A stretch of DNA of 64,000 nt from Nilaparvata lugens (Eukaryota > Arthropoda > Insecta > Hemiptera > Delphacidae): the NCBI RefSeq assembly GCF_014356525.2, contig NC_052505.1, positions 18,827,318-18,891,317 of the forward strand, read 5' to 3'. The position numbers were made by a program, and so were the translations under genes. Below the pieces are notes generated by a model. The model had not been told where the DNA came from and made no database searches. It was given only the letters and a program-made list of their open reading frames with translations. Within the stretch, counting starts at the first letter, position 1. Each line of letters opens with the position of its first letter. Below, piece after piece: positions 10,102 through 20,729 of the stretch.

Positions 10102-10480
10102 AGCTTACCACAATATGATACTTATTATGAAACGTAAACTCTGTATATAATAATATACTCTGTAGCGAGATTCACGATATAGGGTCAGTGGAAACTGGAA
10201 ATGATAGAAAGACATTTTTGCCGGCTTCAGGGCCCTTGTATTTACGTTTGCTCAATATAGCCATAGAGAAACAATAGCGTAAACAATTAATAGTACCTTA
10301 TGCTATAGTTTCTCTTTGATATAGCTTACCACAATATGCTATATATCTACAGTAAACAATGTATAAAATAATATGCTCTGTAGTGAGTTGTAAGGTCAGT
10401 GGTAATGATAGAAAGAAATTGTTGCCGAAATCCCGTTTCTAGTAGTACCGCCGTATGCCCTTGCATAGTAGATAGCATGA
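10102..10480 (+). repeat. Diverged ~220-bp direct duplication with a K remnant
   Basis: TAGCTTACCACAATATG, ATGCTCTGTAG/ATACTCTGTAG, GGTCAGTGG and AATGATAGAAAGA recur in the same order in both halves. Between them, 10262-10316 has CCATAGAGAAACAATAGCGTA and a partial inverse TATAGTTTCTCT, an internally deleted relative of family K. Confidence 0.6.
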
Positions 10481-10596
10481 TTCAAGTCCTGAAATATCTG
10501 TTATATTATTGATTGTTAACAATATTATGCATCAAGTCATCCCGTTTTATCTAAAGCAATATTACTTGTTGGATCTACATGCTAATAATTTCATCG

Positions 10597-10890
10597 ATTT
10601 ATTTCATTCATAATCACAAATCATAAGTATAATATATAATATGATTGGGAGAAGACAGTTTTGGGCTATGCCGAAATTTTTACAAATAAAAGTTTCAAAA
10701 AAGAAGAAGGTTGACATTTCACTTTTCACTTCAAAAAGTCCAATTTCCACTTCAAAACCATGACTAAACTAAACATTTTAAATTTTGATTTTTAAAAACT
10801 AATTAAAAACAAAAATACTTCACTCAAATCTCTACGAATTGGAAATTTTTGAGTAATTTTGGAAAATTTTGAGCCAGAAAAGAAACACAA
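10597..10890 (-). mobile_element. Family C retroelement 3' end-like repeat (C3)
   Basis: Shares TTATTTCATTCATAATCAC, AATATGATTGGGAGAAGACA, AATCTCTACGAATTGGAAA and TTTTGAGCCAGAAAAGAAA with C1. The AATAAA-side tail is short. Confidence 0.75.
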
Positions 10891-10965
10891 ATGATAATGA
10901 TCTATGAAATATATTTTTCAGGAATTTAATAAAAAAATTTTCAATTGAGATTCAATATTTTGGTA

Positions 10966-11180
10966 TAGTGAGGTCCACGTTATAATGACAGTATTTGATT
11001 AATTTTGATACTACTATCCTTGTCTATAATTCGACAAATCAGGTAGTACTATCCTTTTCTAGCTCCGCAACGATGCCAAATCTGTTTTTGACAGTGTGGA
11101 AATGTAATTAATTGAGGCAGAGAAGAGGCAACGCTGTTCTTTTATCTCTATCCACTGCCATTATTACGTGGACCTCACTA
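10966..11180 (+). mobile_element. Family F MITE, complete copy (F1)
   Basis: Ends TAGTGAGGTCCACGTTATAA and TTATTACGTGGACCTCACTA form ~24-bp terminal inverted repeats, with TA on both sides (10964-10965, 11181-11182). Internal blocks are CTATCCTTGTCTATAATTCG and CTATCCTTTTCTAGCTCCGC. About 215 bp, no open frame: a non-autonomous element with mariner-type TA target sites. Confidence 0.8.
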
Positions 11181-11204
11181 TAGTTTATTTTATTTACAAA
11201 CAAT

Positions 11205-11322
11205 TTGGCAGCATTGTAGATCTAGAAAAGGAGATAGAGTTGTCTGCTGCGTCTAATGGCAGACGAGGATAGCACACCAATGTTAATGAGATGCTGTCTC
11301 TATAATCTGAATCTCACTTTAT
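11205..11322 (-). mobile_element. Family F partial copy (F2)
   Basis: Inverted relative to F1: AAAAGGAGATAGAG, GACGAGGATAGCACACCAAT, GTTAATGAGATGCTG, ending CTGAATCTCACTTTAT. The outer end is diverged from the F terminus. Confidence 0.55.
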
Positions 11323-11505
11323 GTGTATAGTAAACCTTGTATACATTAATATGCTGTTACAGTAGTGATATTCAAATCAAAAAATCAAAACAATATATTG
11401 AGGGTGCTGACAAACCTCAAGATTAAGTTCAAAATCTCAGAATTAATCGATCTGGAAACAGTGATTTAATTAATGAAGAATATGAAGAATGCCGGCAGTT
11501 TAGTG

Positions 11506-11612
11506 TGAATTTCACTGTACTAATCACTGAAAACTCAACTAAATTCACTGTAGTGAATGCCACTTCACTATTCACTGAAAACTTCACGAAATTCACTGTA
11601 GTGGATTTCACC
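11506..11612 (+). repeat. Two-copy ~48-bp tandem repeat
   Basis: CACTGAAAACTCAACTAAATTC and CACTGAAAACTTCACGAAATTC, each followed by ACTGTAGTG, are successive units. TTCACTGTAGTG itself is weakly palindromic. Confidence 0.65.
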
Positions 11613-11646
11613 GTTCATACAAACCCCTATATTACCTTAAACGAGT

Positions 11647-11760
11647 CTGTTAGCATTTATTTATTTATTTACAATGCAAATTACACTAATGTAATAACAT
11701 TGGCAGATAAAATAATAAGGTGCTATTTTCTTCCAAATTTATAGGTGACAAAGTCTAGAT
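11647..11760 (+). mobile_element. Family N repeat
   Basis: CATTTATTTATTTATTTACA followed by ACTAATGTAATAACATT, GATAAAATAATAAGG and AGATAAGGTTAGAATTTCAC. The first part appears inverted at 46495-46560 and 46660-46720. The simple ATTT tail at one end suggests another retroelement 3' terminus, read on the minus strand. Confidence 0.5.
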
Positions 11761-11779
11761 AAGGTTAGAATTTCACATG

Positions 11780-12200
11780 TATACTACATTACATTCTTCA
11801 TGTATACTACTCCTTATGTATCACAGTATGCTATATTGGACTCTATGTAGTAAAACAATGTTCCTTATATATTGAAGCCTTTGTATTAGCACAGTTTGTT
11901 CCATTTATATTACAACGCTATGTACTACAATACTTTCTATATTTATTGAACCCTATGTACTACAATATAAAGATCAAATCAAATTTATTTCCATTTTTAA
12001 CATAACTTACACATCTTTCAGAGCATGCATTAACTTCTGATTACAAAAAAATCGCTTGAAATAGCTAACATACCCTGAAAAGAATATGGTCTATATATAT
12101 ATATTACAATGCCATGTACTACAATATGTTCTATATCTATTGAACCCTATGTACTAAAATATGGTTTGTCTTTATATAGAACCCTATATACCACACAATA
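11780..12200 (+). repeat. Degenerate ~35-bp repeat split by a retroelement tail
   Basis: Phrases of the type ATTGAACCCTATGTACTACA and ATTACAACGCTATGTACTAC recur about six times. The array is interrupted at 11957-12060 by sequence unlike the units. Confidence 0.6.
11957..12060 (-). mobile_element. Retroelement 3' tail fragment
   Basis: Reads AATAAATTTGATTTGATC on the minus strand at its terminus: AATAAA followed by TTTGA repeats, as in the tails near 33480, 59650 and 61900. It interrupts the surrounding array. Confidence 0.5.
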
Positions 12201-12500
12201 TAGGTACCCTTTTAATTCCCTTTGCGTTGAGTTGACACATGAGGCAACAAAAAGAGAACTGAGCTTCCCTTGTTTTCAGTTAGTTCACAGGAGATGTAAT
12301 TTAGTTTTGCCGGGATGTTGTTTAGCCGTGTGTTACGAGCTACGGTAGAAAAATATTGCTTGTGAAATGCTTGCTAGGGTTAGGGAAATTGCAGTACAAT
12401 AGTAGTAGGTATAGTAAAACTCACCTTATACTGTCAGAATTCCCTGTATATAACATCAGTGCTTCTCATTGCGTCCAATTTTGGCAGGATTGAATCGTAA

Positions 12501-12894
12501 TTGACCGAGCGAAGTGAGGACTAAGATTCAATTCGACGGTTTGGCATTTCTCTTAGGGCCGTTTGCACAGTGACAGTTTAAACTAAATTTCATTTTAAAC
12601 TGAATTAAATCCGTATCAAGTCTAGTTTGTTATATTATGTTTAATTTTGAGTTTAAGATACCAGCTGATTAAATCGAGTTCAAGCTTTGACTGTGCAAAC
12701 GGCCCTAAATGTTTAAATGTTTATATGTTGCGCATTTACGCGGTAATAGATTTTCATGAAATTTGACAGGTATGTTCCTTTTTTAATTGCGCGTCGACGT
12801 ATATACAAGGTTTTTGGAAATTTTTCATTTCAAGGATAATATAAAAGGAAAAAGGAGCCTCCTTCATACGCCAATATTAGAGTATTTCGGAACT
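12501..12894 (+). mobile_element. Family A element, 3' truncated and split by a MITE (A7)
   Basis: Begins TTGACCGAGCGAAGTGAGGA, continues CGACGGTTTGGCATTTCTCT, is broken at 12556-12705, then resumes ATGTTTAAATGTTTATATG, GACAGGTATGTTCC, TTGCGCGTCGACGTATATAC and ends near CCAATATTAGAGTA. The last ~200 bp of the family, including ACTACTAGT, is missing. Confidence 0.8.
12556..12705. mobile_element. 150-bp MITE nested in family A
   Basis: Termini GGGCCGTTTGCACAG and CTGTGCAAACGGCCC are perfect inverted repeats; TTTAAACT/AGTTTAA-type pairing continues inward. Intact A copies read CTCTTAATG here; this copy reads CTCTTA-element-TAAATG, fitting a 3-bp TTA duplication with one later change. A TWA duplication with GGGCC termini suggests PIF/Harbinger; TA with an extra A is the alternative. 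Confidence 0.85.
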
Positions 12895-14691
12895 TGCAGT
12901 ATATCTTTTGAAACAATTAGTTCACCCTCTGATGTATTAAACTTAAGTAATTAATAGCTCGAAGGGTTCATTAACAATTTTTGATATTTCCGACTTGTTT
13001 CATTAATACTGCTTTCTACTTATTGTGTACGTTCTGTATACAGTAAATTGTTCCAGTTCCAATCGTAAATTGTTCCATCACGTGACTAGTGCAAAATGTT
13101 CACATGGAACACCATTTCAAAATCGTTGGTTCAAGCTTTTGGCGCGCACATATAAAGTTGATTTACTAAAATGTGTCGTTTACTAGCTGCGTGAATGAAG
13201 AAAGGCTGTTTTACAAACCTACCGTCTAGAAAAGTGTGAATTTCTTCTATTCCATTATTCTCAAATTTTCTATCGAGAAAAATTAATTTAATGAATGGTA
13301 ATCAAACATCATATTGTTGGTTATGTATTCTATGCTATGGTAAACAAACTTATCAGCGCATGCGCAGAGAAGCAAGCAGACTACAATAATCGACCAATGA
13401 GATCTCAGATAGTTGGAACCTGTTGGAACTGTACCAGGTCGGACAATTTACCACACTTCGACTGTGGGGCAGAAAGTTGGAGCTGGAATAGGATTCTGGA
13501 CAAGAATCTGTCAAAATTCCTCCTATGGAACGTGGAACTTTTTACTTGGTTAATTGTGAATCGGACAATTTACCACATTCCATGTACACAGAACGGGCCC
13601 ATTGTTGTTATGCACTACACTTAATACACTATAAGTTATAGGGTAGTTATAGTCTATAACTCATAAGCTAATCGTATTTTTTCTTTTGTTTACAGGTGAG
13701 ACCTTGTTCCCAATCAATATTTCTCAATGCTGAATGGTGAGCCAAACTAATTAATATTTTGTTGTAAAAAAGATGTATTTTGTTGTATGAAAGTAGTATT
13801 TGTTGGAAAATTAATATTTTTCTCATTGCATGTACAAGATTACACTAAAAACTTTAGAAATATTCAAATAAATTAGTTGCAGTATAATACACGCAATTAA
13901 AATACTCTCTACAAGACGGAGTTAGTATGACTCCATTCACTTACCAAAGAAATAACATGATTTGCGATTTTTCTATTACTTTTGAATAACAGAATAAATA
14001 ATTTGTATTGTAATTATTAATTGCTGCCATTCAAGAGTGACATTACTATGTAGTTACAAATGAAGGTAATGATGCTTCATGTATTCATGCTTCCGAGCTA
14101 TTTGTATCCTAGCCTACCATTTATTACAGTAATGAACATTTTGAACAGGTCATTCTAAAACAACATACTAACAACTTTTTTCGAACTAAATAAGTAGTAG
14201 ATCTTATTATATCCTAAACGTTGGTAAGATTGATACTAACAAAGATTAATAACGGGGAGGAGGCTAGTAATAGTAAAGGGGTAATTTGATGACAAATTTG
14301 ATTGGCGTGAGGTTAATGACGTGGTTTGCACAACGTTAACACGATATGGTGGGATTCACTTGGAACTGTCAGAATTTCTCATAAACGACATTCATGCTTC
14401 CCATTCTACCAATGGTGACAGTTTAAATTGTATGTGACGATAGCATCATGTTGATAGCATGCGACATGCTTCTCATAGGCTGAAATTAATTTACTAGGTT
14501 TTGATGTATTACAGTGTACGTTACTCCATGCTATTACATGGAGGTCATATATAACAGGAAATAACGTTTTCAATGTATTGACGAAGGAGTTATTCTGGTA
14601 GATAATGAAAAAAAGATCTTGAAATATTGTCTCATTATAACCTAGGAAACATAACTGTAAATATTGTATTATAATGTATTTCTGTGGATAA
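12895..14691. other. No recognised gene; one unassigned 109-codon frame
   Basis: The plus-strand frame at 13295-13624 (109 codons) has no motif I recognise, begins in AT-rich sequence and shows no splice context, so I do not call it. CGGACAATTTACCACA occurs twice inside it (about 13440 and 13562). The rest is AT-rich without visible repeats. Confidence 0.35.
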
Positions 14692-14945
14692 TTGACCGAA
14701 GCGAAGCTGAGGTCTTAGTTTCGACTCGATCGGCTTTTGTCTGTTTGTTCGTACCGCATTTACAGTAGCAGTTGTTGTCCGATTTGGATGAAATTTGGTA
14801 TGCAAGTTCTTTGAAACAAGGCGCAGAAACGTATGTGTAACGATTTTTTGTAAGACCTCCGGTTTCTTTGTAATATTTAAAAAACTGTAGAATAACCTCA
14901 AAAGTTAATTTTTCGTATCTTTGAAGATAGGTTAGCATTGATTCC
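14692..14945 (+). mobile_element. Family T element (T1), related to family A
   Basis: Begins TTGACCGAAGCGAAGCTGAG, the longer palindromic form of the A terminus, then CGCATTTACAGTAG and GATGAAATTTGGTATGCAAG in the positions where A has CGCATTTACGG and ATGAAATTTGACAGGTATG. Ends TTTTCGTATCTTTGAAGATA. Same modular order as A but little overall identity. Minus-strand frames here are not credible genes. Confidence 0.6.
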
Positions 14946-15059
14946 ACTTTTCATGAAAAACATCATTAGCAACCTCCTGTCATTGTCACCAACAAACCCA
15001 TCTTATTTAGAATCATTTTCCGTCTCACCTTCGTCTGTGAGACGATTCATCATATAAAT

Positions 15060-15235
15060 TGCCTACTGCATTTCCGTCAGTTGACCGATTTGTTATGTCT
15101 GTAGTTTTCTGCTCGTAAGCAGGTCCTTCTATATGGCAGCAGCCCTCCACTCTCTTTGTTATAATCTGTTGAATTTTAAAAAACAGTAGAATAAACTCAA
15201 AAGTGACTTTTTCGTATCTTTGAAGATACTGCAAC
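15060..15235 (+). mobile_element. Family T partial copy (T2)
   Basis: Shares with T1 the distal half: TAAAAAACAGTAGAATAAAC, CTCAAAAGTGACTTTTTCGT, ATCTTTGAAGATA. The minus-strand frames of T1 and T2 therefore share YLQRYEK-TFE-IL-FFK, a product of common repeat origin. A family A terminus-like scrap (GGTCTACTGTTCGCGGAACT) follows at about 15359-15378. Confidence 0.55.
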
Positions 15236-16214
15236 TCATCGTCCTACTTTTTCGCAACTACTGTTACCATGGCATGGTGTCCAAGGCGGTTAGAGCATAG
15301 TTTGTCACACTGTACTTACTGGTCCTTCTCATTAGATTGAGAGTTGTATTCATGAGCGAGGTCTACTGTTCGCGGAACTACTAGTAGTAGATCTTCATGA
15401 ATATTGTCACAATCGGATTTATTTGAACAACCTAGGACACAAAACAGTATAAATTGTAATGCCAAAGTAGTGGAGATGCAATTAATATTTTGGTTGATAT
15501 TCATATACTAATAATGAGCTATAAAATATAAAAACAAACCATATTTTGTTGTAAAAAACAATGTATTTTATTGCATAAAATTAGTAATGGTTGAAAAATG
15601 GATATTTTTCTCCTTGCGTGTACAAGATAACACTAAAATCAATAAATTAGTATTGTCATATTAACATGCATAATGTCACATATTATTGAAAAATAGATAT
15701 TTTCAAAATCCTAATAAATTTAATTAGGAAATACTATTGGTGACTCAATTCCTTCAGTATCTAAACAATTTATTAATCTGAAGATCTACTAGAGAATCTG
15801 TAAAGAACATTTTGTTGGTACGTCCCACTTGTAGGAGTGACTTGTTCTCGACCAATGGCAAGCTTTCAACGATCGACAGGCTCCTCCCACTAGCCAATAG
15901 AAATCCACTTGTACTGTTTCCAATTTGATGACTTGTTGCTTCAGTTTGAGGTAACTATAAGTGGAATTTATTATGTTGTAAGCATAAACTACTGAGATTA
16001 ATGTACAGAAATTGTGAGAATACTAATAAAATTAGTATAATAATTAATGCAGGAAATTCATATTCAATTTTTGAGTATGAATTATTTATTACAATATGAG
16101 TCTAATCCAATATACTGGTTGATGCATCTGTTAAATAATTCATCACAGTGTAATAAATTATAGATTGTAGAATAAACTTTTCATCAATAGTGTTGTAATT
16201 GATACAATGATTAA
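15236..16214. other. No gene; CCAAT-containing GC-richer patch
   Basis: AT-rich except 15825-15935, where GACCAATGGCAAGC and CTAGCCAATAGAAATC put two CCAAT boxes 50 bp apart in plus orientation. There is no clear TATA box. The combination resembles the promoter-like block of element P3 (38486-38543). Confidence 0.35.
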
Positions 16215-16676
16215 TGCTATAAATAAAGATTCGATTGCACTAGGTCTCATCCGTGGGAAAACTCGCTGAAGGACATTAAAAGGATAAATATTATTCATCC
16301 TTGGAAAAACAGCTGATAATAATTATTTCGTCGTCTTTTGGTGATGGAAGTGAGTGAGCGAGTTCATGAGTGTGGGGTGGGACTGTGTCAAAATTATGAC
16401 TCAGTTGTTGAACTTTTGTAATCATTCATAGCCGGGCTATTTTCAACCTAATTAATTCCAGTATCCTCTGATTTGGTTCACGTGAAATTAATCAGGATTA
16501 AAATTTAACCGGCTTTTGTACAACTGGGCCTTTGTGAGGGAAATTTTTAATTCCTCTGAATTAATCTCAATTTACTGTGATTAGATAGAACATTTCTGTA
16601 TGAATGTTATTATAATTTCTTCTTCCGTAATACATTTTTTATGTTTCTGTACTCCAGAGCGAAGCTCGGTCCCCGA
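16215..16676 (-). mobile_element. Family E element, long diverged copy (E4)
   Basis: Minus strand starts TCGGGGACCGAGCTTCGCTC at 16676 and ends with AAGGATGA, TCCTTTTAATGTC, TGAGACCTAGTGCAATCGAA at 16215, both shared with E1 and E2. It lacks the distal CGTTAGAGCCGTTTT part. The interior is longer than in E1 or E2, so it may be an older or less deleted form, or hold an insertion. Confidence 0.55.
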
Positions 16677-17206
16677 TATTTATATTATAATTATATAATA
16701 AATAATAATGATAATAAAGAGTAAGGAACTTATAGCAGAGATAAGGGAATAGAGGAAAATATAGTTTTTGTTTCTTTATGCTTATAGTAAAATTCGTGTT
16801 ATGAAGTCAGTATTATGAACGAATTGTCGAATTATAAAGTCAGTCTTTCATAGCTAAAATGCATGAAGTAATTGAAAATATGCAAATCAAATTCTCGGGA
16901 TCAGGATTGAATAGTGTGCAGACTATTAAAGTTACTTGCCAAGTAGAATATTGTGAAGGAAAATTGAGTCCTATGAATTCCACTTATTTTATAACGTGAT
17001 TCTCAATATAAGTTGCTTGCTGAGTGGAATTATAGTGAAGGCACATTGAGACCAACGTAGTAGAAGTAGAGATAGTTCGTGCAGATATCACTGAGTAGCG
17101 AAGTCGGGATAGGAAAGGAGAGAAAGATCCATTTTAGCTGAATTTACGACATGAACAAGTCGAGGCTTGACTTGTCTCATACGTCCGGCCGATTGCATGC
17201 CTCCTA
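16677..17206. other. No gene recognised
   Basis: AT-rich. Weak echoes of family F (TTATAAAGTCAG-type and CGTGTTATGAAGTCAG) recur at about 16794, 16831 and 17222, suggesting degenerate F fragments. Confidence 0.35.
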
Positions 17207-17330
17207 TAGCCCAATTCACGTTATAAAGTCAGCACAGCACCTGATTAACATTGGTTTGCTATCCTTGTCTGTCATCAGACGAAGCAGATAGCTCTTTTCT
17301 TTTCTAGCTCTGTTCTGTTGCCTAATTGTA
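17207..17330 (+). mobile_element. Family F partial copy (F4)
   Basis: AATTCACGTTATAAAGTCAG, GATTAACATTGGTTTGCTAT, CCTTGTCTGTCATCAGACGA and TCTAGCTCTGTTCTGTTGCC follow the order of F1 and F3. The right half is missing; the satellite begins 50 bp later. Confidence 0.6.
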
Positions 17331-17380
17331 TCGTTAGCCTCCTAGACTCTAACACGCACATTACACCATCGTTAGGCCAG

Positions 17381-19154
17381 GCGTACGGTGTGCGGAGTGT
17401 CTGCGGGGTGTTCACAATGTCTGCAGACTGTTGGGAGAGTGTGTGAAGACTATTCGAAGACTCTCTTGTACAGTGAGACAGTGACAAAGCTAAACAAACA
17501 CAAAATACGCGTACGGTGTGCAGAGTGTCTGCAGGGTGTTCACAATGTCTGCAGACTGTTGGGAGAGTGTGTGGAGACTATTCGAAGACTCTCTTGTACA
17601 GTGAGACAGGGACAAAGCTACACAAACACAAAATACGCGTACGGTGTGCAGAGTGTCTGCAGGGTGTTCACAATGTCTGCAGACTGTTGGGAGAGTGTGT
17701 GAAGACTATTCGAAGACTCTCTTGTACAGTGAGACAGTGACAAAGCTAAACAAACACAAAATATGCGTACGGTGTGCAGAGTGTCTGCAGGGTGTTCACA
17801 ATGTCTGCAGACTGTGGGAGAGAGTGTGAAGACTATTCGAAGACTCTTGTACAGTGAGACAGTGACAAAGCTAAACAAACACAAAATATGCGTACGGTGT
17901 GCAGAGTGTCTGCAGGGTGTTCACAATGTCTGCAGACTGTTGGGAGAGAGTGTGAAGACTATTCGAAGACTCTCTTGTACAGTGAGACAGTGACAAAGCT
18001 AAACAAACACAAAATATGCGTACGGTGTGCAGAGTGTCTGCAGGGTGTTCACAATGTCTGCAGACTGTGGGAGAGAGTGTGAAGACTATTCGAAGACTCT
18101 CTTGTACAGTGAGACAGTGACAAAGCTAAACAAACACAAAATATGCGTACGGTGTGCAGAGTGTCTGCAGCGTGTTCACAATGTCTGCAGACTGTTGGGA
18201 GAGAGTGTGAAGACTATTCGAAGACTCTCTTGTACAGTGAGACAGTGACAAAGCTAAACAAACACAAAATATGCGTACGGTGTGCAGAGTGTCTGCAGCG
18301 TGTTCACAATGTCTGCAGACTGTTGGGAGAGAGTGTGAAGACTATTCGAAGACTCTCTTGTACAGTGAGACAGTGACAAAGCTAAACAAACACAAAATAC
18401 GCGTACGGTGTGCAGAGTATCTGCGGAGTGTTCACAATGTCTGCAGACTGTTGGGAGAGTGTGTGAAGACTATTCGAAGACTCTCTTGTACAGTGAGACA
18501 GTGACAAAGCTAAACAAACACAAAATATGCGTACGGTGTGCAGAGTGTCTGCAGGGTGTTCACAATGTCTGCAGACTGTTGGGAGAGAGTGTGAAGACTA
18601 TTCGAAGACTCTCTTGTACAGTGAGACAGTGACAAAGCTAAACAAACACAAAATATGCGTACGGTGTGCAGAGTGTCTGCAGGGTGTTCACAATGTCTGC
18701 AGACTGTTGGGAGAGAGTGTGAAGACTATTCGAAGACTCTCTTGTACAGTGAGACAGTGACAAAGCTAAACAAACACAAAATATGCGTACGGTGTGCAGA
18801 GTGTCTGCAGGGTGTTCACAATGTCTGCAGACTGTTGGGAGAGAGTGTGAAGACTATTCGAAGACTCTCTTGTACAGTGAGACAGTGACAAAGCTAAACA
18901 AACACAAAATATGCGTACGGTGTGCAGAGTGTCTGCAGCGTGTTCACAATGTTTGCAGACTGTTGGGAGAGTGTGTGGAGACTATTCGAAGACTCTCTTG
19001 TACAGTGAGACAGTGACAAAGCTAAACAAACACAAAATATGCGTACGGTGTGCAGAGTGTCTGCAGGGTGTTCACAATGTTTGCAGACTGTTGGGAGAGT
19101 GTGTGGAGACTATTCGAAGACTCTCTTGTACAGTGAGACAGGGCCAAAGTTAAC
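17381..19154 (+). repeat. 128-bp satellite array, 14 units
   Basis: Unit starts (GCGTACGG) are at 17381, 17509, 17637, 17765, 17890, 18018, 18145, 18273, 18401, 18529, 18657, 18785, 18913 and 19041: period 128 with one 125-bp and one 127-bp unit. Units are nearly identical; each has GTGTCTGCAG, GTTCACAATGT, GACTATTCGAAGACTC and TAAACAAACACAAAATA. Differences are mostly single bases (GCAGGGTG/GCAGCGTG; ATACGCG/ATATGCG; AGAGTGTG/AGTGTGTG). Since 128 is not divisible by 3, the chain of overlapping short frames is an artefact. No spacers, so not a CRISPR array. Confidence 0.95.
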
Positions 19155-19228
19155 GATCCAAAACAAAATTCTGTTTACCCCTGCTATCATGGAAGTCCAC
19201 CAATTACTGTAGAGAGACAGAGAGAGAT

Positions 19229-19352
19229 TGATTGATGGCTTATACACTTATATACAATAGCTTACAATACAGCAAAATTATAGATGAATTAACATAATAT
19301 AGACTAAGAAAATAATTATTGAACTGTATATGATATGAAAAAGCAATTTGTA
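19229..19352 (-). mobile_element. Family G retroelement 3' end-like repeat (G1)
   Basis: GATTGATTGATGGCTTATAC, TAGCTTACAATACAGCAAAA, AATTATTGAACTGTATATGA and AAAGCAATTTGTAAT match G2 and G3. A short deletion removes the TACTTTAT block after the tail. On the minus strand the element would end in a TCAA-type repeat. Confidence 0.7.
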
Positions 19353-19877
19353 ATAATACTAGGCGTAACAGGTATTGCCGTAACTCTCGGAGAGGCCTTG
19401 TCTGTCAGAAGGCTTTTACGCTAGTGGATGCTTGTTTTTCTATGCCATATCAAGAGAGAGAATTGAGAAGGAAAGTGGGAGAAGGAGAAAGAGAATTGAG
19501 AGGGTAAATGGAATTGAGAGAGAGAGAGCGAGAGAGAGTTGAGTATGTAAATGGACTTGAGAGAGAGAGGGATGAGTGAGTTTGTGAGACGGTAAAAAAT
19601 TGAAAAATAATAATCTTAGTACTACTAGAATGAGAAGGAGCACTGAAGTTGAAGAAACTGTGTTATGTAATGTGAGCTGTGAAGGATTATTACAGCAATG
19701 TTTGTTGACTTTCTGTATGTACTTAGTGTCTTGAGACATCAAGTACGAAATGAGACTGAGTTAACGAACACGACGAAGGAAAAGAAGTAGAAAACAATGT
19801 GGGAGATGAGAGAGAAGAATGAATGAAAGGATACGAGTAAGAAGAGGATACGTAGAATATCAGGAGGAAAACTGCGG
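19353..19877. other. No gene; GA-rich patches
   Basis: 19440-19575 is rich in GAGA and AGAGAG runs; the minus-strand frame over it is Ser/Leu-rich low complexity. Nothing else recognised. Confidence 0.4.
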
Positions 19878-20160
19878 TTGATTGATTGATTGATTGATTG
19901 AGTACTTTATTTATGTAGATTACAATATATACTGGCTTATACACTTATATAAAATAGCTTACAATACAGCAAAATTATAGATGAATTTACATAATATAGA
20001 CTAAGAAAATAATTATTGAACTGTATATGATATGAAAAAGCAATTTGTAATATAATAACTATAGATAATAATTATATTGTTATGCATCTACATAAATTGG
20101 CGGAGCTTTGAACATATCAATGTCCATTCTTCGGAAAGAATATTAAAAATATCCTCTCCA
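19878..20160 (-). mobile_element. Family G, longest copy (G2)
   Basis: Minus strand ends AATAAAGTACTCAATCAATC: polyadenylation-like signal plus CAAT tail. Inward blocks are GCTATTTTATATAAGTG and TTACAAATTGCTTTTTC. The distal end ATTCTTCGGAAAGAATA is a short palindrome shared with G3. Probably a 5'-truncated LINE 3' UTR or a SINE. Confidence 0.7.
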
Positions 20161-20403
20161 CTAAGTCTCTACCAAAAACCTACAAGAGGTAGGAGATTAT
20201 AGGAGGAGGAGGGAGAAGAACAAGAATAGAAGTAGTGTTACAAAGAGGATCATAAAGAAGAAGAAGGAAAGGACAAAGATGGAAAAGAGAATGAAATCAG
20301 GAGATAGAAGGAATTTATTTATTTATTGTATAGAGTAAAGAATACAATAGTCGGAAAAGAAAAAACAGGTATTAGGCTATTCAAAACTTATTCAATTTCC
20401 TAA

Positions 20404-20729
20404 TTTTATTCATTTATTTCATTGGCAATTACAGATCATAATTATAATACATATAATAATATGATTGGGAGAAGGCAACAGGCATAGCCCAAAACTGTCT
20501 TCTCCCAAATTTTTACAAATAAAAGTTTCAAAAAAAAAATAGGGTTAAGATTTCACTTTCACTTTGAAAAGTCCAATTTCCACTTCAAAACTAATGACTA
20601 AATTTTGAATTTTGATATTTAAAAACTGATTAAAAACAAAAATATTTCTCTCAAATCTCTACAAATTAGAAATTTTTAAGTAATTTTTCAAAATTTTGAG
20701 CCAGAAAAGAAACACAACTTCACTATTAG
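20404..20729 (-). mobile_element. Family C retroelement 3' end-like repeat (C4)
   Basis: TTCATTTATTTCATTGGCAA, AATATGATTGGGAGAAGGCA, GCATAGCCCAAAACTGTC and AAATTTTGAGCCAGAAAAG as in C1. A short fragment of the D tail (AATACAATAGTCGG, AAAACAGG-ATTAGGCTAT) lies just before it, in inverse orientation. Confidence 0.75.

Noticed and set aside
13295..13624. 109-codon plus frame
   Set aside because: No recognisable motif, contains an internal nucleotide duplication, no splice or promoter context; length is within chance for this size of window.
14669..15234. Two minus frames sharing YLQRYEK-TFE
   Set aside because: They overlap two copies of repeat T; similarity reflects shared repeat origin, and the frames diverge elsewhere.
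17388..19153. Chain of Cys-rich ~77-codon frames
   Set aside because: 128-bp units shift frame each period; each frame starts and stops at the same unit position. Satellite artefact.
17381..19154. CRISPR-like regular repeats
   Set aside because: Units are contiguous without unique spacers, and the genome is eukaryotic.
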